Part shown: piece by piece, positions 7,755 through 15,998 of the stretch
How positions within the stretch are numbered: the stretch's first letter is position 1
Layout: each line of letters begins with the position of its first letter
From: Candidatus Hydrogenedentota bacterium
Lineage (GTDB): Bacteria; Hydrogenedentota; Hydrogenedentia; Hydrogenedentales; SLHB01
Assembly (NCBI GenBank): GCA_016209895.1
Contig: JACQVH010000285.1
Location: 1 to 34,569 of the forward strand
Length of the DNA stretch: 34,569 nt
Direction: 5' to 3'
Notes under the pieces: generated by a model
The model's input: only the letters and a program-made list of their open reading frames with translations
Database searches by the model: none
Told to the model about the DNA's origin: nothing
Translations under genes and position numbers: made by a program

Positions 7755-8747
7755 ATGAACGTGTCCATTCTGATGCCGGTGTTTAACGCCCAGGAAACTC
7801 TGGGAAATTCGATCGAAAGTATCCGCGGGCAGTCTTGGACCGATTGGGAGTTGATTTTGGTGGACGACGGTTCGACGGACGATTCGGGGCAAATCGGAGC
7901 CAACTTTGCGAATCGCGATTCTCGGATTCACAACATCAGAAAACGTCACGAGGGTATCGTGGCGGCCTTGACCGCTGCAGCCGATCGCGCCGAGGGACGA
8001 TACTTGGCAAGGATGGATGCCGACGATACCGCGCATCCGGACCGGCTTGCCAAACAACTTACCCTGGTGGAACAAGACCCACGAATCGCCCTGTGCGGAA
8101 CTCGCGTGGAAATGGTTGGTTCCGATCTAGGTTTGGGACGACAGCGGTATGAGAAGTGGATAAACAGCCTGTGCTCCCACGAGGAGATCCTGCGTGAGCT
8201 GTTTGTCGAGTGCCCTCTTTCCCATCCCACATTCATGATGCGGCGCGACACCTTCGAAGCCGTCGGCGGTTATCAGGACCACGGCTGGGCCGAGGACTAT
8301 GATTTGTGCATGCGGCTCTTCCTTGCAGGGGCGCGTTTTGGAAAGGTGCCGGAACCCCTGCTGCTCTGGCGGGATTCGCCAGAACGACTCTCCATGAATG
8401 ACGACCGGTACAGTTTCCTCCAATTCCGAAGGTTGAAGCGACACTATCTCTTCAAATCCTATCTGAAAGCTGGAACATCCTTTTTTCAGTGGGGTGCGGG
8501 CGAGGTAGGCAAATATTGGCTAAGAGAATGGGGCCAAGACCGTCCCGAAGCGGTGGTTGACATCCACCCACGCAAAGTCGGTCGGCGCATTCACGGGTAT
8601 CACGTCATCGCACCGGAAGAGTTGCCGGGGCCGGGCGCGGCGTTTATCGTGGTAGCCGTGGGCGCACCCGGCGCCCGCAATGACATCCGGAACTGGCTGA
8701 ACCCTAAAGGGTACGAGGAATTGAGAGACTATTTGTTCTTGGCCTGA
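7755..8747 (+). CDS. family 2 glycosyltransferase with C-terminal Rossmann-like domain
   Basis: A 330-residue protein. Residues 1 to ~230 form a GT-A glycosyltransferase family 2 domain: start VSILMPVFNAQETL, nucleotide-binding DDGSTDD (about 37-43), the metal-binding motif MDADDTAHPDR, and an acceptor-side GWAEDYDLCMRL with the usual ED pair of the catalytic base region. From about residue 245 a second domain begins with FFQWGAGEVGKYW, a GxGxxG-like turn, followed by AVVDIHPRKVGRRIHGYHV and a strand AAFIVVAVG, reading as a small nucleotide-binding Rossmann-like fold. It probably adds a sugar to surface polysaccharide or another glycan; donor and acceptor cannot be told. There is no membrane segment. 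A weak GAGGGACGG precedes the ATG by about 11 nt. Confidence 0.88.
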   Translation: MNVSILMPVFNAQETLGNSIESIRGQSWTDWELILVDDGSTDDSGQIGANFANRDSRIHNIRKRHEGIVAALTAAADRAEGRYLARMDADDTAHPDRLAKQLTLVEQDPRIALCGTRVEMVGSDLGLGRQRYEKWINSLCSHEEILRELFVECPLSHPTFMMRRDTFEAVGGYQDHGWAEDYDLCMRLFLAGARFGKVPEPLLLWRDSPERLSMNDDRYSFLQFRRLKRHYLFKSYLKAGTSFFQWGAGEVGKYWLREWGQDRPEAVVDIHPRKVGRRIHGYHVIAPEELPGPGAAFIVVAVGAPGARNDIRNWLNPKGYEELRDYLFLA

Positions 8748-8903
8748 AGCATACTGGGACCGGCCCGGGCGCCGCAAAAACGTTCAAAGCCGTAAACCTC
8801 TGCCGTAGACGTAGGGCAGAAGGCAGACCTTCTAGCCGGCCCTGTGATTGCCAAGAAAACAGTCGGTACTGTAAACCTTTTACTGGGGATACGCGTTTCA
8901 TCA

Positions 8904-9494
8904 ATGGTCAATGGAAATGAGGCAGACCGGCGTCAACTTGACGACGAAACCTTGGCGCTGGCTTTGCAGGCCGGTGACGATCTCGCGTTTGCGGAACTTG
9001 TTCACCGGCACCAGGGTCGTGTGTACGCCGTAGCATACCGCGTCACATCGAACCGGGAAGACGCGCTGGACGTGGCCCAGGAGGCCTTCATCCGCGTTTA
9101 CCGAAAGATCAACGCTTGGCGGCCGACGGGAAACTTCCTGAGTTGGCTGCTGCGACTGACTACGAACCTGGCGATAGACATGCTGCGCAAGCAGCGACGG
9201 CGTCAAGTCGAGCCCCTCGAAGACCGTACCGGACGAGAGCCACTGATAACGCAGTCCCTGATGTCGGACACGGCCCGACAAGCGGGCGCTCAGGAGATCG
9301 CGGTTCGGGTTGAAAGCGCCCTGACGGCCTTGTCGCCGATGCAGCGGACGGTGTTTGTGTTGCGCCATTACGAGGGTCTGCAATTGGCAGATATCGCGAA
9401 AGCGCTCGGATGCACCGTAGGCAGCGTGAAAGTACACCTGTTCCGGGCGCTGAAGAAACTTCAGCAGGAATTGGCCGATCTGCATGAACGATAA
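8904..9494 (+). CDS. RNA polymerase ECF-type sigma factor (sigma-70 family)
   Basis: The ORF track starts at GTG 8844, but the in-frame ATG at 8904 (MVNGNEADRRQLDDETLALA) fits the usual ECF length (196 residues) better; neither has a strong ribosome-binding site. Sigma region 2 is seen as FAELVHRHQGRVYAVAYR, DALDVAQEAFIRVYR and the LLRLTTNLAIDMLRKQRRR helix. Region 4 is LSPMQRTVFVLRHYEGLQ followed by a helix-turn-helix, ADIAKALGCTVGSVKVHLFRA. There is no region 3 or sigma-1.1. The next gene, 32 nt downstream, is a zinc-finger membrane anti-sigma factor, so the pair forms a regulated module. Its targets cannot be read from the window, but the T2SS cluster directly downstream is an obvious candidate. 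Confidence 0.92.
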   Translation: MVNGNEADRRQLDDETLALALQAGDDLAFAELVHRHQGRVYAVAYRVTSNREDALDVAQEAFIRVYRKINAWRPTGNFLSWLLRLTTNLAIDMLRKQRRRQVEPLEDRTGREPLITQSLMSDTARQAGAQEIAVRVESALTALSPMQRTVFVLRHYEGLQLADIAKALGCTVGSVKVHLFRALKKLQQELADLHER

Positions 9495-9526
9495 GAGCTG
9501 CTGAATCATGAAGGAGCACTGAGACC

Positions 9527-10582
9527 ATGTGGGGATGTCGGAAAGCGCAAGGGCTAATCGCGGCTTCAATTTACGAGGCGCTGGATGACGGGGACCGGCG
9601 GCGGCTGGACAGACATCTGGCCAGTTGCCCGGCGTGCCGGGCGGAGGCGCAGGCGATGATTTCGGTCGCCCGTCGAATACCCGAAGCCCCGATTCCCGAA
9701 TTGCCGCGCAGTCTGATGCCGGCGATAAAGGCCCGCCTCGCCCAAAATGAGGTCCCAGTGCCTTTTGCCTGGCGGTACGCCGCCGCGGCCATGGCTACGG
9801 TGGTCGTGCTCGGCTCGGTCTCCTATGGGCTTCTATATTCAGGACTCTCCGGTTCCGGGGTGCAGAACCTAGCTGACAATCGCCCTGTCCAAGTAGATTC
9901 CGCACTGCAGCCGACGCTCGATCAGGCGGCAGCGCTCATGGAACAACGTCAGTACGCCGATGCGTACCGTGTCCTCGAAGCCGGACTACGAGTGCACTAC
10001 CGCGATGCCCGCGCGGGCGAAGGCCAGTTGCTCTTGGCGGACATCGCATTCACGCATTTGAAACAATATCCAGTGGCCTATTCCGCCTACCAGCGGGCGC
10101 AGCAGTTTTACTCCTCCGCGATCCTGGCCAGTCCGGACCGAAATACGATCCTGGAACGCTGGGAAACACTCGCAGAGGCGCGAAAAGTGGAATACGCCTC
10201 GCTCTATGCGCTGGACGCCGCGACGCGCGATCGGTCCGATACCTTCGCAAAGCTCGAGCAAGTCGTAGCCCGATATCCCGAAAAATACGTGGGGGCGATG
10301 GCCGCTGAGGAAATGGCGAAGCTGATGGTGGCCGCCGGGGCGGTCCAGGTGGGCGAACAAACACATTTTCTGGCCATGCAAGAAGCCAGCCTGCGGTGTA
10401 AAGACCCCATCGCAGCGACACGGCTGAAGCTTGAAATGGCGCATATCTACCGCGATGAGCTTAATAACCCGGAAAAGGCGCGCGAGTACTACGGGGAAAT
10501 CGCTGCCAATTCGAACGAGGTGTTGGCCCGACTTGCCCGGGAATCGCTTTCCAGCCTGGAAGCTGGGGCATCCCGCGAATAG
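9527..10582 (+). CDS. zinc-finger anti-sigma factor with TPR-like periplasmic domain
   Basis: A 351-residue protein. The N-terminus is a zf-HC2 (ZAS-type) anti-sigma domain with the H-x3-C-x2-C motif at His30, Cys34 and Cys37 (HLASCPAC) and an extra Cys4. A membrane segment follows at about residues 82-104 (YAAAAMATVVVLGSVSYGLL). From about residue 125 to the end the protein is helical with TPR-like units (ALMEQRQYADAYRVLEAGL, AFTHLKQYPVAYSAYQRAQ, MAHIYRDELNNPEKAREYY). The expected role is to hold the preceding ECF sigma factor inactive at the membrane; the periplasmic TPR part would be the sensor or partner-binding arm. GAAGGAG precedes the ATG. It is longer than most simple anti-sigma factors because of the TPR part. 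Confidence 0.85.
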   Translation: MWGCRKAQGLIAASIYEALDDGDRRRLDRHLASCPACRAEAQAMISVARRIPEAPIPELPRSLMPAIKARLAQNEVPVPFAWRYAAAAMATVVVLGSVSYGLLYSGLSGSGVQNLADNRPVQVDSALQPTLDQAAALMEQRQYADAYRVLEAGLRVHYRDARAGEGQLLLADIAFTHLKQYPVAYSAYQRAQQFYSSAILASPDRNTILERWETLAEARKVEYASLYALDAATRDRSDTFAKLEQVVARYPEKYVGAMAAEEMAKLMVAAGAVQVGEQTHFLAMQEASLRCKDPIAATRLKLEMAHIYRDELNNPEKAREYYGEIAANSNEVLARLARESLSSLEAGASRE

Positions 10583-10644
10583 ACATCGGTCGGATACGCC
10601 GTCCACCTTATAAAGACTTTGACAACGCCCTACGATAGTAGTCG

Positions 10645-10673
10645 TTGCGGTTACCCCACATGTGTGCTAACAT
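10645..10673 (+). promoter_or_regulatory. possible promoter of the T2SS operon
   Basis: TTGCGG (10645-10650), a 17-nt spacer ending in TGC, and TAACAT (10668-10673) form a plausible extended -10 promoter about 45 nt before gspE. The -35 is weak (3 of 6). A perfect TTGACA at 10619-10624 has no matching -10 at the right distance. An ECF-type promoter recognised by the neighbouring sigma factor cannot be excluded. Confidence 0.3.
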
Positions 10674-10716
10674 ACGATCAAATAAGGACTTCGAGCATGA
10701 ATACGGAATTTCTTGA

Positions 10717-12453
10717 ATGAAGAGCCCCTTCGAAAAACTGTTGGTTGCCGACGGCATCGTAGATGAAGCCATGTTGGCCCAATTGAGGTCGGAAGGGCCC
10801 AACGGCACCCCTCTACATGAAGTCCTGGTACGGCTAGGACATGCCTCGGCTGACAAGGTATACCGTTGTCTGGCCAAATTCTGTGAACTGCGGTTCGTCG
10901 TGCCGTCGAAAATGGACATTCCGGCCAACGTGGTAGCCAAAGTCCCAGCCCGATTTGCCACCCACTATCGGTTCGTCCCAATTGGCGAGAACAACGGCGC
11001 CCTGATGATCGCGGTGGGCGACCCTTTGAACTCGCAACTTCTCGACGATATCCGACTGGTTCTAAAGCGACGTATCGAGGTCGTAGTCGCGACTCCGGAT
11101 GAAATTGAGCGCGCCACCAAGGTCTTGTACGGCGTCGGCGCGGAAACGGTAGAACGTATTCTGAGCGAGACCGAGCCGAGCGCGGCCGCGCTCAATCTCG
11201 ACCTAACCGCCGGCACCAACCTGGCCGACGACAGCCTTGAAGCATCTATCATCAAGTTTGTAAATGAGCTCTTGGTGGAAGCCATTCGTTCAGCAGCGAC
11301 CGACGTTCACCTGGAACCGTTTGAGGACCAACTGCGGGTGCGCTATCGAATAGACGGGATTCTGCACCAGGCGCCCACGCCGCCGAACATCCGTGGTCTG
11401 CACGCTGCTATCGTCTCCCGCATCAAGATCATGGCGAATCTCAATATCGCCGAGCGTAGACTACCGCAGGATGGAAAGATTTTGGCTACTCTTGCCGACG
11501 GGCAGTATGACCTCCGCGTATCGGTCCTGCCCACTCCCCACGGCGAGACGGTCAATATTCGTATCCTGAGCCGATCCTCCATGTTTCTAACCCTCGAACA
11601 GCTCGGGATGCTTTCGGACGACCTCCAACTATTCAACACCTTCATCCACCGCCCGCACGGTATGATCCTGGTCACGGGTCCCACCGGCAGCGGCAAAACC
11701 ACGACCCTTTACGCGGCCTTGAGCAAGCTAAACAAGCTCGAACACAAAATTATCACCATTGAAGACCCGATCGAGTATCAACTCAAGGGGGTCACTCAGA
11801 TGCAAGTCCTTCCGCAGATCGGGTTCGACTTTTCGAATGCATTGCGGTCCATGCTGCGCCACGATCCGGATATCATGCTGGTCGGAGAAGTTCGGGATTA
11901 TGAGACGGCCGAGATGGCGATTCGTTCTAGTCTAACCGGGCACCTGGTATTCAGCACGCTGCACACGAACGACGCTGCGGGCTCCATTATACGGCTGACG
12001 GACATGGGCGTCGAGCCGTATCTGATCGCGAGCACGATGATCGCCGCCATTGCTCAACGGTTAGTGCGCGCAATCTGCGAGGAATGCGCCGAGGATTTCC
12101 AGCCAGAACCGGAACTCCTGCGGGAGTTTCATGCCACGACAGCGCAGGTGCGGGCGGCGCGGTTCCGGCGCGGTCGCGGGTGCGATGCCTGCAGAAACAC
12201 CGGATATCGCGGACGATTTGCAATCTATGAGTTCCTACCTTTCACCCATGCCGTCAAAGATTTGACCGTACGCCGCGCCCCTTCCACCGAGATCAAGCGC
12301 AAAGCCGTGGAAGGGGGTCTGAGGACCCTGCGCCAAGTCGGCTGGCAACGCGTGTGTGAAGGCAGGACCACTTTTGAAGAAGTGTTGCGAGTCACCGGAG
12401 ACGTGGACATCGCCGATCCAACCGAGGCGGGCAATGCCGCAGTTCCGGTATGA
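10717..12453 (+). CDS. gspE: type II secretion system ATPase GspE
   Basis: A 578-residue cytoplasmic secretion ATPase that powers pseudopilus assembly. An N-terminal T2SSE_N/MshEN-like domain (to about residue 145) precedes the ATPase core. Visible motifs are DVHLEPF, Walker A GPTGSGKTT (321-329), the Asp box (ITIEDPIEYQL), Walker B DPDIMLVGEVRD (about 383-394) and the His box (GHLVFSTLHTNDAA). Near the C-terminus a four-cysteine zinc site (CEECAEDF and CDACRNTGYRGR) marks the GspE/PilB type. The ATG at 10717 gives a full-length protein. It is first in the gsp cluster, and its 3' end overlaps the start of gspF by 20 nt. PilB of type IV pili is similar, but the surrounding gspG-D genes favour GspE. 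Confidence 0.93.
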   Translation: MKSPFEKLLVADGIVDEAMLAQLRSEGPNGTPLHEVLVRLGHASADKVYRCLAKFCELRFVVPSKMDIPANVVAKVPARFATHYRFVPIGENNGALMIAVGDPLNSQLLDDIRLVLKRRIEVVVATPDEIERATKVLYGVGAETVERILSETEPSAAALNLDLTAGTNLADDSLEASIIKFVNELLVEAIRSAATDVHLEPFEDQLRVRYRIDGILHQAPTPPNIRGLHAAIVSRIKIMANLNIAERRLPQDGKILATLADGQYDLRVSVLPTPHGETVNIRILSRSSMFLTLEQLGMLSDDLQLFNTFIHRPHGMILVTGPTGSGKTTTLYAALSKLNKLEHKIITIEDPIEYQLKGVTQMQVLPQIGFDFSNALRSMLRHDPDIMLVGEVRDYETAEMAIRSSLTGHLVFSTLHTNDAAGSIIRLTDMGVEPYLIASTMIAAIAQRLVRAICEECAEDFQPEPELLREFHATTAQVRAARFRRGRGCDACRNTGYRGRFAIYEFLPFTHAVKDLTVRRAPSTEIKRKAVEGGLRTLRQVGWQRVCEGRTTFEEVLRVTGDVDIADPTEAGNAAVPV

Positions 12454-13642
12454 AGTAAAGCGCGCGCCCGGTCAGTCTGCCAGCGGAGTCATCGAGGCCG
12501 AAAGCCAGCGAGCCGCAGTGGCCCGCCTCCGCGACTTGGGGTATATACCGGTTGCGGTCGAAGAGGATTCGGGCAAACCGGCGAGAACGCTCAAACACAC
12601 CCTGTCCCGGATACGCCTGAAAGACCGTAACGTCTTTTTGCGCCAGTTAGCCAATCTCTTCGAGTCCGGGATGCCCATCACGCGTGCGCTGGGCACACTG
12701 ATCCAACAGACTGAGAATCCCAAGCTGACCGTGGTCATCGAAGAAATCCGCGATGATGTGCAGCGCGGGAGCACGCTCGCCGAGGCGTTTGAACGCCATC
12801 CCAAGGTTTTTTCGGCAATCCACTGTAATTTGGTCCGTGCGGGCGAAGCGGGCGGCATGTTGGACGAGGTCTTCTGGCGGCTCGTAGCTTTCGGAGAACA
12901 AGAAGAAGAATTGCGCGGGAAAGCAGTATCGGCGCTGGTTTATCCGATTTTCCTTCTCATAATGGGCAGCATTTCAGTGTTCATACTGGTGTCCTTCGTG
13001 TTTCCCAAGTTTGTCGTGATCTTCAACGATTTCAACGCGCGGCTGCCTTGGCCTACTTTAGTTGTGATGGGGCTGTGCTCGTTTATGGGCCGCTTCTGGT
13101 GGGCGGTGCTGCTGGCGATCAGCTTGCTAGCGGCCGCCGGCGTTTCGTACCGGCGCAGCGATTCTGGCCGAAAGCAACTCGACCATCTGGTGTTGCGGCT
13201 GCCCGTCATCGGCAAAGTCATTCAGAAATACGAGATGGCTAAGTTCGCTCGGACGCTCGGCACTTTGCTGGACAACGGTGTGCCTATTCTGTCCGCGTTG
13301 CGGATCACCGAAGATACCCTGAACAATACCGCCATCGCCTCGGAACTTAACGCGGTTCAGGGGCGCGTGGCCGAAGGCGACAGCATCAGCGAGAGTCTGG
13401 ACGGAGCCGTCCATTTTCCGCCGCTCGTGGTCAACATGTTTGCCGTGGGTGAGGAAAGCGGACGCCTGGGCGCCATCACGAAACGGATTGCGGAAGCCTA
13501 CGATGCGGAAGTGGACCGTGCTGTGAAGGGCATGGCGGCCCTGTTCGAGCCGCTCATGATTGTAGTCATGGGCGCGATCATCGGCTTTTTGGTGATCGCG
13601 ATGCTGTTGCCGATGTTAACTTTAAGTGCCAATGTCTCATAA
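12434..13642 (+). CDS. gspF: type II secretion system inner-membrane platform protein GspF
   Basis: The ORF track starts at 12356, inside gspE; the ATG at 12434 (MPQFRYEVKRAPGQSASG) is the standard GspF beginning and has GAGG a few bases upstream, giving 402 residues, the usual length. Two T2SSF repeats are seen, each opening with a helical segment: FLRQLANLFESGMPITRALG (first) and KFARTLGTLLDNGVPILSAL (second). Membrane segments lie around ALVYPIFLLIMGSISVFILV, WWAVLLAISLLAAAG and the C-terminal MIVVMGAIIGFLVIAMLL. It couples the ATPase to the pseudopilus in the inner membrane. The gap to gspG (204 nt) is the longest inside the core cluster and carries palindromes. Confidence 0.93.
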   Translation: MPQFRYEVKRAPGQSASGVIEAESQRAAVARLRDLGYIPVAVEEDSGKPARTLKHTLSRIRLKDRNVFLRQLANLFESGMPITRALGTLIQQTENPKLTVVIEEIRDDVQRGSTLAEAFERHPKVFSAIHCNLVRAGEAGGMLDEVFWRLVAFGEQEEELRGKAVSALVYPIFLLIMGSISVFILVSFVFPKFVVIFNDFNARLPWPTLVVMGLCSFMGRFWWAVLLAISLLAAAGVSYRRSDSGRKQLDHLVLRLPVIGKVIQKYEMAKFARTLGTLLDNGVPILSALRITEDTLNNTAIASELNAVQGRVAEGDSISESLDGAVHFPPLVVNMFAVGEESGRLGAITKRIAEAYDAEVDRAVKGMAALFEPLMIVVMGAIIGFLVIAMLLPMLTLSANVS

Positions 13643-13648
13643 ATGTGA

Positions 13649-13665
13649 AGACGAGATTCTCGTCT
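13649..13665 (+). other. 17-bp palindrome just after gspF
   Basis: AGACGAGA and TCTCGTCT flank a single T, forming a perfect palindrome 7 nt after the gspF stop. CTCGG..CCGAG follows shortly after. It could be a DNA-binding site or part of an mRNA-processing hairpin separating gspEF from the pseudopilin genes; there is no T-run, so a classic terminator is unlikely. Confidence 0.4.
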
Positions 13666-13736
13666 GGACTCGGAACTCCCGAGCGGCGTGTCTCAACCAA
13701 CACGACATGTCTGCATACCAAAAACACCATCTAGGT

Positions 13737-13813
13737 GTCATTCTGAGCGCAGCGAAGAATCTCGCATACCGTGGACTTGGGCGTGAGAGATTCTTCGCCG
13801 CGCTCAGAACGAC
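13737..13813. repeat. 77-bp long palindromic repeat (TCATTCTGAG family), copy 1
   Basis: GTCATTCTGAGCGCAGCGAA and AGAATCTC at the left are mirrored by GAGAGATTCTTCG and CGCTCAGAACGAC at the right, giving an imperfect hairpin about 77 bp long. Two further copies lie at 23985-24070 and 24110-24187. The element sits between gspF and gspG, ending about 33 nt before the gspG ATG, and would fold strongly in the operon mRNA. Similar sequences are known as dispersed elements in several bacterial phyla (general recollection, not searched). Confidence 0.75.
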
Positions 13814-13846
13814 AGATGGAGGATCGCCCTCACGAAGGAGATACCG

Positions 13847-14248
13847 ATGAAAGACAACGCAGGTTTTACACTCATCGAATTAATCCTGGTGACGATCATT
13901 ATCGGGATTCTCGCCGGGATGGTCGTAATCAATGTGGCCGGCCGCGCGGAAGAGGCTCGAGTTCGACGCGCGCACGGCGATATCGCCACCTATCAGAATG
14001 CCATTGATCTCTACGCCCTGGACCACAATGACAAATATCCAAAATCGTTGAACGAATTAATGGGTGGGAAAAGAGATTACGTCCGCAAGCTGACCAAGGA
14101 CCCCTGGGGCAATGACTACGTGGTCGTGGTTCCGGGCAAGTACCGAAAGAACAGTTATGACTTGTACTCGCGTGGTCCGGACGGGATCGCGGGCAACGGC
14201 GACGATATAACCAGTTGGAGCGACCAAGCACCCGACGCGGCCTCGTAG
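13847..14248 (+). CDS. gspG: type II secretion system major pseudopilin GspG
   Basis: A 133-residue pseudopilin, the usual length. A short leader MKDNAG is followed by the prepilin-peptidase site G|FTLIE with Glu at mature position 5, then a hydrophobic helix (LILVTIIIGILAGMVVINV). The C-terminal part has YKYP-like DKYPKSLNEL, DPWGNDY and GPDGIAGNGDDI, the latter matching the calcium-binding loop of GspG. It would polymerise into the periplasmic pseudopilus that pushes substrates through the secretin. A good ribosome-binding site (GAAGGAG) precedes the ATG. A prepilin peptidase must be supplied from elsewhere. Confidence 0.95.
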   Translation: MKDNAGFTLIELILVTIIIGILAGMVVINVAGRAEEARVRRAHGDIATYQNAIDLYALDHNDKYPKSLNELMGGKRDYVRKLTKDPWGNDYVVVVPGKYRKNSYDLYSRGPDGIAGNGDDITSWSDQAPDAAS

Positions 14249-14285
14249 GATACATCCGACGCTGGCCCCGGCGGTTAGAAAAATC

Positions 14286-14786
14286 ATGCAGCCTTTCGAG
14301 CGACACGGCTTTTCCCTCCTTGAGCTAATCGTGGTACTGACGATACTCGCGGTCATGTCCGCGGCGGTAGTGCCCCTATATCGGAATTCGTTGATCCGCT
14401 CCCGCGGAAACGCCGCCCTCCAGGACCTGCTTGCCACCTTGAAGTACGCCCAGCAACGCGCGGTCACAGACACTCAAGAATATAGGGTCTACCTCAATCA
14501 CAAGACAGGTCATTACTGGGCGGCTCGCCCAGTCGTCACGAAAGAGGAGGAAATAAGCTTCGAGACCTTGGGCGAGCCGGGCACGGAGCCCGTGAAACTC
14601 CCGGAAGGCGTCAAGATGAGCCAGCCCAAGGCGCGAAAGGATCGGGACCAGGAAGCGTACTACATTAGCTTCTATCCCAGCGGCGCGTGCGACGTAGCAA
14701 CGGTCGCATTGGACTATGAGGACGGCAAGACGGTGCGAGTCCAAACAAAGGGAAAGATCGGACCCTTCGAGGTGAAAGAGCTGTGA
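14286..14786 (+). CDS. gspH: type II secretion system minor pseudopilin GspH
   Basis: A 166-residue pseudopilin with leader MQPFERHG and cleavage site G|FSLLE, Glu at position 5, and hydrophobic helix LIVVLTILAVMSAAVVPLY. The following QDLLATLKYAQQRAVTDTQEYRVYL matches the GspH/FimT pattern of a long helix leading to a beta domain, and FYPSGACDVATVAL resembles the family's C-terminal strands. It lies 37 nt after gspG and overlaps gspI by four bases (GTGA), so the two are translationally coupled. FimT-like minor pilins are similar, but the gene order supports GspH. Confidence 0.85.
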   Translation: MQPFERHGFSLLELIVVLTILAVMSAAVVPLYRNSLIRSRGNAALQDLLATLKYAQQRAVTDTQEYRVYLNHKTGHYWAARPVVTKEEEISFETLGEPGTEPVKLPEGVKMSQPKARKDRDQEAYYISFYPSGACDVATVALDYEDGKTVRVQTKGKIGPFEVKEL

Positions 14787-15256
14787 GGCGGCCGACCACG
14801 ATACGAGGGTATATCCTGGTAGAGGCGATGGTGGCCATGGTCGTGCTCAGTCTCGGCATCTTGGCATTACGCAGCGCGCAGCAGCAGACAACCCTGGCCC
14901 GTGGTCAGGCTCGGGACTATACGCAGGCCCGATTTCTTCTCGAACGACTCATAGCCGAACTTGAAATACTGCCAATCTTACGGGAAGGGGCAAGTTCGGG
15001 CGTGTTTGAAGGCGATTTCTCACGCTTCCGTTGGTCTCGAACGGTATCCAGAGTAAGCCTTCCGGGAATGGAGCCACCAGTACAACTCTTGCCGGGAATG
15101 ATGGTGCAGGCCCCGGACGCTTTTGTCGGAAAAATCACTGCCACGGTTTTCTGGACCCGCAGCGGTCAGGAATTTCAAGAGACGGTCGAAACCTTGGTTG
15201 CTCCCGCGAAACTTCCACAGGCGGAAAATGAGATCACACTCTCCCCTACATCCTAA
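14783..15256 (+). CDS. gspI: type II secretion system minor pseudopilin GspI
   Basis: A 157-residue pseudopilin starting at GTG 14783 in a four-base overlap with gspH. The N-terminus reads RG|YILVEAMVAMVVLSLGILA: Glu5 is present, but mature residue 1 is Tyr instead of the usual Phe. The LEAMVA-like segment and the following ALRSAQQQTTLARGQARD fit GspI. GspI is expected to form the pseudopilus tip with GspJ and GspK. Its 3' end overlaps gspJ by 29 nt. Confidence 0.82.
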   Translation: MRRPTTIRGYILVEAMVAMVVLSLGILALRSAQQQTTLARGQARDYTQARFLLERLIAELEILPILREGASSGVFEGDFSRFRWSRTVSRVSLPGMEPPVQLLPGMMVQAPDAFVGKITATVFWTRSGQEFQETVETLVAPAKLPQAENEITLSPTS

Positions 15257-15998
15257 CGGTGGATTTACGCTCGCTGAACTTATCGTAGCGAGTGCCGTTC
15301 TGGCGCTGGTCATGGGCGGAGTTTACACGGGCTTCAGTGCGTCCGTGCGCACTTGGCGCATCGGCGAAGCGGACCTGGCCGTGTATCAAGACGCCCGACT
15401 AACCTTGGGAATCGTGGCCCGGGAACTGCAATGTGTATTGCCGCAGACGGCGCACCTGTTCGAAGGCGAAGACGATGAAATCCAGTTCTACGCCCTGACC
15501 GCCCCAATGAACCTCGAAGATGGTTCTGATCCGCGAATCCTACGCATTCGGTATCGTCTCAAGCCCGATCCCAATGGCCGTGGATCGGTGTTGCTTCGTG
15601 AAGAAGCGCCCATCGAGAGTCCTCTCCCCCCGCCGCCGGTCAAGGGTCAAGAATTGGATACGAGTATTATCGAAGAAGGTCGAGAACAGTCCTTCGAATT
15701 GGTCGCCGGCGTCGAGGCCTTCGACGTGGAATATCTCTGGGCACCGTCGCCAGAACCCGGAGTTTCCACCATGTCACCATTTTCTCTGGCCCAGCCGCCC
15801 GTCATTACCATGACCGAGAATCCGATCAGGTCAGGATTGCCCCAAGGGCTGAATATCAGACTTGCCCTCTACGAGCCGAGCGCCGAAGCCGGAGTGACCA
15901 GTTATTCTACCCACCTCGTGTTCCGCGGCCCGACGACGCCGTATGACGAAGGAGAATCCGAGGCTACTTCTCCAACCCTGGGAGCCGGCGGCGTATGA
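15228..15998 (+). CDS. gspJ: type II secretion system minor pseudopilin GspJ
   Basis: The ORF begins at 15123 inside gspI, but the ATG at 15228 gives a proper pseudopilin leader (MRSHSPLHPNGG) ending in G|FTLAE with Glu5 and the helix LIVASAVLALVMGGVYTGF. The resulting length is 256 residues. The body contains YQDARLTLGIVARELQCVLP, like the conserved region after the GspJ helix, and a Pro-rich loop (PLPPPPVKG). It overlaps gspI at the 5' end and gspK by four bases (ATGA) at the 3' end. It should bind GspI and GspK at the pseudopilus tip. Confidence 0.85.
   Translation: MRSHSPLHPNGGFTLAELIVASAVLALVMGGVYTGFSASVRTWRIGEADLAVYQDARLTLGIVARELQCVLPQTAHLFEGEDDEIQFYALTAPMNLEDGSDPRILRIRYRLKPDPNGRGSVLLREEAPIESPLPPPPVKGQELDTSIIEEGREQSFELVAGVEAFDVEYLWAPSPEPGVSTMSPFSLAQPPVITMTENPIRSGLPQGLNIRLALYEPSAEAGVTSYSTHLVFRGPTTPYDEGESEATSPTLGAGGV

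Noticed and set aside
8901-9569. 222-codon ORF on the minus strand
   Set aside because: Exactly antisense to the sigma factor, which has clear domain motifs.
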